From assembly GCA_016098155.1 (NCBI GenBank), contig JAAAJB010000049.1, forward strand, positions 1 through 64,000: a DNA stretch of 64,000 nt, written 5' to 3'. Position numbers and translations under genes: made by a program. Every line of letters starts with the position of its first letter. The first letter of the stretch is position 1. Shown in pieces: positions 57,981-64,000 of this stretch. Below the pieces are notes generated by a model. The model did not search any database, was not told the origin of the DNA, and saw only the letters and a list, made by a program, of their open reading frames with translations. The stretch is from Actinomortierella ambigua (lineage: Eukaryota > Mortierellomycota > Mortierellomycetes > Mortierellales > Mortierellaceae).

Positions 57981-58680
57981 TAAAGCTCTTCTGCAAAGGG
58001 TCCTTGATGTGGCGCGTGCATAGTTTGCTATGGCAACAACACACATACCATGCTACATCTTCTTAATTTAATTTACTACTTTCCCTCCCTCCATTTTTCT
58101 GCAACCATTGTTTTTCGGCATGTGGGGATGATAAGAGGCAAAGCTAGCAAGAACACATGTATGCTGGGGGTGGCCGTCCTCAATGTTGGGCTGTTGGCTT
58201 GAAGAACAAAGTATGAGCATTTGTTTGCTAAGCAAGGGCAGACGACCGCCGAAAATGTCAGACCAATGCTAGACTAATTGTGGCAGCCACAAGATGGCGT
58301 GAGCTTCTGTTCGTCCCACAATATCCTTTCAACGTGAAAATTGTCATGAGGTGTACATTCATTGTTAGCGTTAGAGTTTTGATCCTCTTCTCAATGCTCT
58401 GTAGAGCCTGCCACCTGCTTCCGCGCTCTCTGTCTCTCTCTCTTTCCTCTGCGCTCATTCCGTGGCCCACTTCGGCTAAAAGAACTGGACTATATTTTGC
58501 TCCCTCTTCTTTCTTTCTTCACTTTACTCCACAAGGTCACCTTCCCTTCCCACCCACCTCCCAGCCGGACTCTTTTATTACTACCCTTACCTCCTCTGCC
58601 TCCCTTCTCCACACTCTCACTCTTATTCTCACTCTCCCTCCCTTGCTTTTGCTACGATCACCCCGCCCCCTCCTCCAAAC
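57981..58680. promoter_or_regulatory. Upstream region of small surface protein gene
   Basis: 700 bases without a gene. CT-rich text from about 58410 to 58670 directly precedes the ATG and is probably the leader. Confidence 0.4.
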
Positions 58681-59064
58681 ATGGCACTCTCCAAGGTTTT
58701 TGTCTGGACACTCTTCGCCCTCGTCGCCTTCATGGCAGTCTGTGTTTCGGCTCAGTCGCCGACACCCACGTCGACGGAAGTGAGTCCATCCTCGGTTCCA
58801 ACCTCGAGCAACAGCGGCCCTACCCCGACGATTCCCTCCATCCCTACCCGTCCCAGCACCAACTACACCGGCCCCGCCCCTGGCCAGTTTGACACCCTGC
58901 GGTCGATTATCGATTCGTATGCCACCGGCCGCGCCAACAACCCTGGCTCATCGCCTACCCCAAAGCCCGATGGTACTGGTAGCGGCGCCGACAAAGCTGT
59001 CGTCATGGGCTCGTTGGCCATCTTGGCCACCGTGGCTATGACGGCTGCTGGCTTTATCCTTTAA
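58681..59064 (+). CDS. Small Ser/Thr/Pro-rich GPI-anchored cell surface protein
   Basis: Single-exon 127-residue protein. Residues 1-24 form a clear signal peptide with hydrophobic core VWTLFALVAFMAVCV and cleavage near VSA|Q. The middle is Ser/Thr/Pro-rich with one N-glycosylation sequon (NYT) and a short conserved-looking stretch FDTLRSIIDSYATG. The C-terminus has a small-residue omega region (GTGSGAD) and a hydrophobic tail VVMGSLAILATVAMTAAGFI, the layout of a GPI signal. It is likely a cell-wall or plasma-membrane mannoprotein. No enzyme domain is visible. AATAAA at 59469-59474 may end its transcript. Confidence 0.82.
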   Translation: MALSKVFVWTLFALVAFMAVCVSAQSPTPTSTEVSPSSVPTSSNSGPTPTIPSIPTRPSTNYTGPAPGQFDTLRSIIDSYATGRANNPGSSPTPKPDGTGSGADKAVVMGSLAILATVAMTAAGFIL

Positions 59065-59705
59065 AGCAGGCAGAAAAGCTCTTTTTTTTCATAGTGGAGT
59101 AGTGATGAAGCAAGGGAAGAAGGAAGGACATTTTCTTGCTGTCGTTTTTTTTTCCAGGCAATCATGAGTTCAGGGAGAGCAACGGTTTTTCATCCCCCCC
59201 CCCCTCACCTCTCATCCAGCCGGGCGCTTTGACCGCTGATTCAGGCACAGGGAAAAGGGAAGAGTGGGAGTTGAGACTGTCTTGCGTAGCCGTAGTCAAG
59301 TGTCGATCTGGTTGCTGAGAAAACGCCTTGACCCTCTCTCTTTCCTCTTGCTTGCCCTAAAAGTCGGAGTGAGATTGTCCCCCCTCCCCATAATTCCCTT
59401 ATCCTTTCATCTACCCGCCATGTCAGCATTAGCATCATCAGTATTATCGTCTTTGCATGTCCCCATGCAATAAACCCCCTTCTTAATCATCCAGAACTTT
59501 GGAGGCTGCTCATGAAAAACATGTACATTGCATTGTCGGCTGCTCTTTTGGCGTATATACATACAACAGTGTACGAAACAAGGTCAGGAGAGGAGGAAAA
59601 AAAAACAAATAGCAATAGAAGGGGTTTATTCACCCAATGCAAAATATAGATACAGAAAAGGCGAATGTAAGGAAATGGCTTCAAAAGGCTGAACACGGGA
59701 GACCT
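59065..59705. terminator. Convergent 3' region with two poly(A) signals
   Basis: The convergent surface-protein and fumarase genes end here. AATAAA on the plus strand (59469-59474) and on the minus strand (TTTATT at 59625-59630, about 75 bases past the fumarase stop) are candidate polyadenylation signals. No other gene is seen. Confidence 0.5.
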
Positions 59706-62233
59706 TTACTTGGCCTTGGTGGGGCCGAGCATAAGCTCGGGGCGGACCCACTCCTTGAACTGCTGCTCGTTGAGGAGACCCAGGGAGATGGCAGCCTCCA
59801 TAAGGGTGGTGCCCTCCTTGTGGGCCTTCTTGGCAGCCTTGGCGGCGTTGTCATAACCAATGTAAGGGTTCAGGGCCGTGACCAACATGAGCGACTCGTT
59901 CATGATCTCGTTGATCTTCTTCTCGTTGGCCTCGATGCCGACCACGCAGTTCTTGGTGAACGACTGGCAGGCGTCCGACAACAGGCGGATCGACTGGATC
60001 GTGTTCTTGATCATCACGGGCTTGAACACGTTCAGCTCAAAGTGGCCGTTCGAGCCAGCGACCGAGACGGCCGTGTTGTTGCCCATCACCTGCGAGCACA
60101 CCATCGTCATGGCCTCGCACTGCGTGGGGTTGACCTTGCCGGGCATGATCGACGAACCAGGCTCGTTCTCGGGCAGGCTCAGCTCACCCAGACCGCAACG
60201 GGGGCCGGAGCCCAGGAAACGGATATCGTTGGCAATCTTCATCAGCGAAACAGCCAACACGTTCAGCGCACCGTGGGCCTCGACAATGGCGTCGTGAGCG
60301 GCCAGGGCCTCAAACTTGTTGGGAGCCGTCTTGAAGGGCAGCTTGGTGATGCCGGCAATGGCATCGGCCACCTTGACATCAAAGCCCTCGCGGGTGTTCA
60401 GACCAGTGCCGACAGCAGTGCCGCCCTGGGCAAGGTTGTACAGGCGAGGGAGCGTACCCTGGACACGCTCAAGACCATAGGTCAGCTGCTGGACGTAGCC
60501 CGAAAACTCCTGGCCCAAGGTCAGGGGGGTGGCATCCTGCAAGTGAGTGCGACCAATCTTGATGATGTCCTTAAACTCGTTGCTCTTGGCCGCCAGGGCA
60601 TCGCGCAGAGTGGTGAGGGCGGGGATCAGACGCTCGTTGATCTCGACGGCGGCAGCGACGTGCATGGCCGTGGGGAAGGTGTCGTTCGACGACTGCGACA
60701 TGTTGACGTGGTCGTTGGGGTGGACGGGCTTCTTCGAGCCGAGCTCACCACCGAGCAGCTCAATGGCACGGTTCGAGACCACCTCGTTCACGTTCATGTT
60801 GGTCTGCGTGCCCGAGCCGGTCTGCCAGACAACCAGAGGGAAGTGGTCCAGCAACTTGCCGTCATGCACCTCCGTCGCGGCCTGAACAATGGCCTTGCCA
60901 ACCTTCTCGTCCAGACCATAGGTCATGTTGACCTCGGCAGCGGCACGCTTGAGGACACCAAAGGCCTTGATCAGAGGCTCAGGCATGCGTTCCGTGGGGC
61001 CACCAATGTCAAAGTTCTGCAGCGAGCTGGGGGAAAAAAATGATCAGATAAGAAAAAGAAGAAAGAGCCATATTAGTCAACCGAAAGTCCACTTTCAATA
61101 GAGCAGCAGGCAGCAGCAACCCTTGCAACCTCAAGGCTGAGAAGAGAGTGCGTGGGGATATGTTGCATTAAAAAAGAAGCCGCCCACACGAAAAAAAAGC
61201 GGGGTAACCGTAAAATAGAATTTCCTCATTCTTGTTAACGATGCTTACCGCTGAGTCTGGGCGCCCCAGTAACGGTCGGCAGGGACCTCGAGGTCACCAA
61301 AGGTGTCGCGCTCCTTGCGGAACTTTTGGGCCTGGTGGGTGGGAGCGATTGAAGATGACATTATGAGTGGGGGGGATGAAATGCAATTGTGGATTAAAGG
61401 AGAGTGGGAAGAGTGACTGATTGCTACTATTTGAGGGTCGAGGGTGGGAAAAAAAAGGGGAAGGCGAGGTATCTGTGGTCTGGTGTGTCTCGCTTGCTCG
61501 CCTGTTTCTGGACAACAAAAGAGTACTGACACGGGCCGAGGGGTTTTGTGTTCAGAATGCCAAATGGAAGAGAGAAGGATTGGATGGATGGATCATCGGG
61601 TAGACGCGAGATGTATGTGGAGGGATGGTCCATCGAAACCAAACACCGCCAACTGCGACAGAACGGCAGAACCCCGACTGGGCAGCAGTAGTGTTGGTGG
61701 TAATGTAGTAGTAGTAGAAGTAGTTGTAGTAGTAGTGAGGTAGAAGTAAGAGTTGTAGCAATGCTGATTTGCATCCAGTGTGTAGCCCCTGCCCCTATTC
61801 GCCAGGGTGCCAGGGTGTCTCTCTCCTTGACTTTGTCAAGGCCACACTGTGGGGAATGCATGAGCGTGTGTCGGCACGTGGATGGTGATCGGGCGTGGTC
61901 GACTTACCCAGACAGAGGGGGCAACGCTGAAGGAGCGGATCTGCTGGCGCAGGATCTAATGGAAGGAAGGAAGGAATAGAGAGGGGAACAGATAAGACAA
62001 TAATGGGTTAGTGATCCATCCAGATCGGGATAGTGGCCAGCCGTTGAGGGGAGGGAGGGTCGACCTATATTGTAAGTTTGCGTGGGGAGAGAGAGAGAGG
62101 GAGAGAAGCAGACAGGCAGAGAGAGATGGATAGATGGACAGATCGATAGAGAGAGGAGGAGAGAAGGGGGGGGGGAGAAGACACCTACAGGCGAGGCAAC
62201 GGCCTTTGTCGCGTTGATCTTCAACAGACTCAT
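59706..62233 (-). CDS. FUM1: Fumarase class II, mitochondrial and cytosolic forms
   Basis: Fumarate hydratase interconverts fumarate and malate. The mitochondrial form has exons 62189-62233, 61908-61955, 61249-61331 and 59706-61026, 498 residues. Its first two exons encode [15 protein letters not shown] and [16 protein letters not shown], a basic, Ser-rich presequence with an RSF|S-type cleavage site. A second start, ATG at 61361, lies 30 bases upstream of the third exon's acceptor and reads [10 protein letters not shown] in frame into it, giving a 477-residue form without presequence. Catalytic features are the signature [11 protein letters not shown] (about residue 349), [15 protein letters not shown], and [20 protein letters not shown]. 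Length matches FumC and yeast Fum1. Yeast makes both pools from one product; here alternative first regions would do it. Confidence 0.95.
61332..61907 (-). promoter_or_regulatory. Intron 2 of FUM1 holding an inferred internal promoter
   Basis: This 576-base intron of the mitochondrial transcript contains the first codons of the cytosolic form (61332-61361) and, just upstream on the minus strand, a CT-rich leader. An internal promoter for the cytosolic mRNA is inferred from that layout. Confidence 0.5.
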
Positions 62234-63161
62234 GATGGAGGCGAGGTTCGGTGAAGGGAGGGTAATGGAAAGAATAAAAAAAAAAGAAGAGAGAGATGAG
62301 TGTGATCTGGCCTTTATTCTTACTGCATCTTGCGAGAGCAGTGTGTTCCTGTCGAGGCTGTTCCTGTCACTCGGGCCAGTCGGGTCCTCTCGTTACCCTT
62401 CTCAGTCTCAGCCTTTATATACCCCTCCCCTCCCTCCTTTGCTCATTCGTGTCTGCACAAGCCACCCCAATTCTCATAATCCATTCAGATTAGACTCTAA
62501 AAGACAAAAAAAAAGGGGGGGTGTGTGTGTGTTGCGTGCGGGAAACGCATGGCATGCTCGGCCCTGGTGGTGGCGAAAGGAAAGGAAGGGAAGAGAGGGT
62601 GGCCCCAACCCTGCTTCGTGTATGTTTTTGCCACCCACCATTGCCCAAAAACCAGAACGGCGGAAGACAGCAAGCCCCCCCCCCTTGCCTCCGTCTGGTA
62701 GTAGCTCTGTCTGATATGTCTGAGCGTAAACAAGGGTTGTTTCCTGCCTGCTGGGAAACCAGGAACCCACATGGCCTGCAAGGGAGAGAGGGGGGGGAAG
62801 GGCTCCAGCTGCACCCAAACCCAACACGGAACGGTGCCCCTCCACCTCCTCTCTCCCTCTACTCCAGTCAGTCAGTCAGTCAGTCGCGCAGCACAACCCG
62901 CACCTCATTCACATTCTCCACCCCTGTTCATTTCAGGAAGGTGGACATTGCAACAAGTCACTTTTTTCTGTTCACTCACGCACTCACTCACGCACTCACT
63001 CTCCTTCTCTCTTTCCCTCTCTCACTTCCTCACTCTCACTTCTTGTCACCTCCTCCCTCCCTCCCTTTTTTTTTCCTTCATCACATTTCCCTCCCCGCCT
63101 CACACAAACTCACTGTCATCGCCTGTCCACCAACTCTTGATTAAACCCTCATTAATCAGAC
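62234..63161. promoter_or_regulatory. Divergent promoter region FUM1 / SAPS-family gene
   Basis: 928 bases between divergent starts. It holds a (CAGT)n repeat (about 62865-62886), a CACTCACG repeat (about 62975-63000), C and G runs, and GT-rich text near 62520. CT-rich text before 63162 is the likely leader of the plus-strand gene. No gene is supported. Confidence 0.45.
62865..62886. repeat. (CAGT)n tetranucleotide repeat
   Basis: About five and a half copies of a CAGT unit in the divergent promoter region. Confidence 0.85.
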
Positions 63162-63301
63162 ATGTACTGGCGATTTGGTCATCAGAATGCCTCGGTGATC
63201 GACCATCTCTTGGAGAGCGGAAACGTCTCGCTCGAGGAGCTCCTGGAGCAGGATGACCTGATTCAGGAATGCAAGACCCAGAACCCACGGCTCATCGAGT
63301 A
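63162..63301 (+). CDS. SAPS-family phosphatase regulatory subunit, first exon (3' partial)
   Basis: The first exon encodes MYWRFGHQNASVIDHLLE, then SLEELLEQDDLIQECKTQN and PRLIEY, closely matching the start of SIT4-associated proteins (yeast Sap155/185/190, human PP6R1-3, which begin MFW.F...S.ID.LL). These subunits bind and direct Sit4/PP6 phosphatase in cell-cycle and nutrient signalling. The exon ends GAG TA at a GTATGT donor (63302). The next exon was not found in the remaining 700 bases, so it lies beyond the window or the first intron is unusually long. The ATG sits in context CAGACATG after a CT-rich leader. Confidence 0.85.
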
Positions 63302-64000
63302 GTATGTCTACCACTTCCCCACTCCTCTCCCTTAACTCATTCTCACCTCATCTCTCTTGAAAGTGCTCATGCTCTCCCTCTTTCTGCTATCCATGCGTCG
63401 CATCGCCATCCATTCGTGGAGCAGGAGAGCAACTTTGACAACTTGATGAGAAAGAATGACAAAGAAAATGGACTTTGCGACAATGGCTATCAGGATGCGC
63501 GAATGACTGTCGCTGCTTGACAGGAAATGGTAATCAGGAGACCAGGGTGCCTGCTCACCCTTGTTCTCAAGCCAACGCCGAGAACACCGCGTTACATGGA
63601 ACGACCGCAGTGTCGATATGCAGTGTTTTGTGGACCGCAAGTTGTGTCATGGCACCAAAAGGGGGGGGGGGGAGAAGGAGGAACAGTGGTCAGGAAAAGA
63701 AGGCAGCGGGAGCAGAATGGGGTGCGGTGCCCTTGTTAGTTCGCTAGACAGGATCTGCTCCCTTCACACGGTCGGCCGCGACAGCTCTACCGCCGCCACG
63801 TCAGTGGGGTTAGGAAGGCGCCGGGATCTTCATGCAGTGCATCCTTGGCTGTTCTCCTCTCACTCTCTCTCCTCCTCTGCGTTGTTCTGCGCGATGACTC
63901 GTAATGCGCCCTTGCCCATTATTTTTACCTACTATTTTACATATTTTGTCCTCGCCTGACTTGATGTTCGTTGCTTTTTTGGCTTTCGCCCCTAACGCAC
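63302..64000 (+). other. Probable long first intron of the SAPS-family gene
   Basis: No segment resembles the continuation of the SAPS domain. A G run lies at 63661-63671. Open frames here are short and show no family features. It is taken as intron running past the window. Confidence 0.5.

Noticed and set aside
59637..61043. 468-codon plus-strand frame over fumarase
   Set aside because: It is antisense to a conserved enzyme and without recognisable motifs.
62082..63256. Frames of 123-210 codons in the FUM1/SAPS divergent region
   Set aside because: They overlap FUM1 exon 1, repeats and homopolymers and show no conserved features.
1..64000. CRISPR arrays, rRNA or tRNA genes
   Set aside because: No regular direct-repeat array, rRNA signature or cloverleaf with a T-loop GTTCGAATC-type motif was found on reading. 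A tRNAscan run would settle tRNAs.

Overview
The window is nuclear DNA of a filamentous early-diverging fungus, most probably Mortierellomycota or a close relative. The genes are split by short GT-AG introns, one with a yeast-like TACTAAC branch site. Codon use favours C and G in highly expressed genes. Promoters and leaders are rich in CT tracts. A kinase fused to Sel1 repeats is present, a combination greatly expanded in Mortierella and Glomeromycotina. The lineage is an inference from these traits, not from a search.

Layout. Positions 1-22594 hold three same-strand full-size ABCB (P-glycoprotein type) transporters. The first is cut by the window start. Between the first and second lies a decayed stretch with a LINE-type reverse transcriptase relic, a frameshifted coding relic and a cysteine-rich orphan exon. 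This is followed by a Cys-rich gene on the minus strand and a pseudokinase-Sel1 gene. The ABC paralogs carry blocks of near-identical DNA and a visible mosaic junction, so they appear to exchange sequence by gene conversion. They also differ strongly in intron content.

Positions 22800-41230 are ordinary housekeeping DNA: CTNNBL1 (spliceosome), an MFS transporter, bacterial-type mitochondrial aspartyl-tRNA synthetase (11 exons, one intron spanning an assembly gap), NPR2 (SEACIT/GATOR1, TORC1 control) divergent from TIM13 (mitochondrial intermembrane chaperone), and an MpaB/DUF2236 oxygenase.

Positions 41700-64000 carry a large RING plus RRM protein of unknown role, a CSC1/OSCA-type mechanosensitive channel, ribosomal protein eS28, a CENP-B-like DNA-binding protein without a transposase domain, a small GPI-anchored surface protein, fumarase, and the first exon of a SAPS-family phosphatase subunit that runs out of the window. 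Fumarase has two alternative first regions. One encodes a mitochondrial presequence over two exons. The other starts at an ATG inside the following intron and gives a cytosolic enzyme.

All exon joins below were derived by hand from splice consensus, frame continuity and family similarity. No RNA-seq or database search was available. No tRNA, rRNA or CRISPR was seen.
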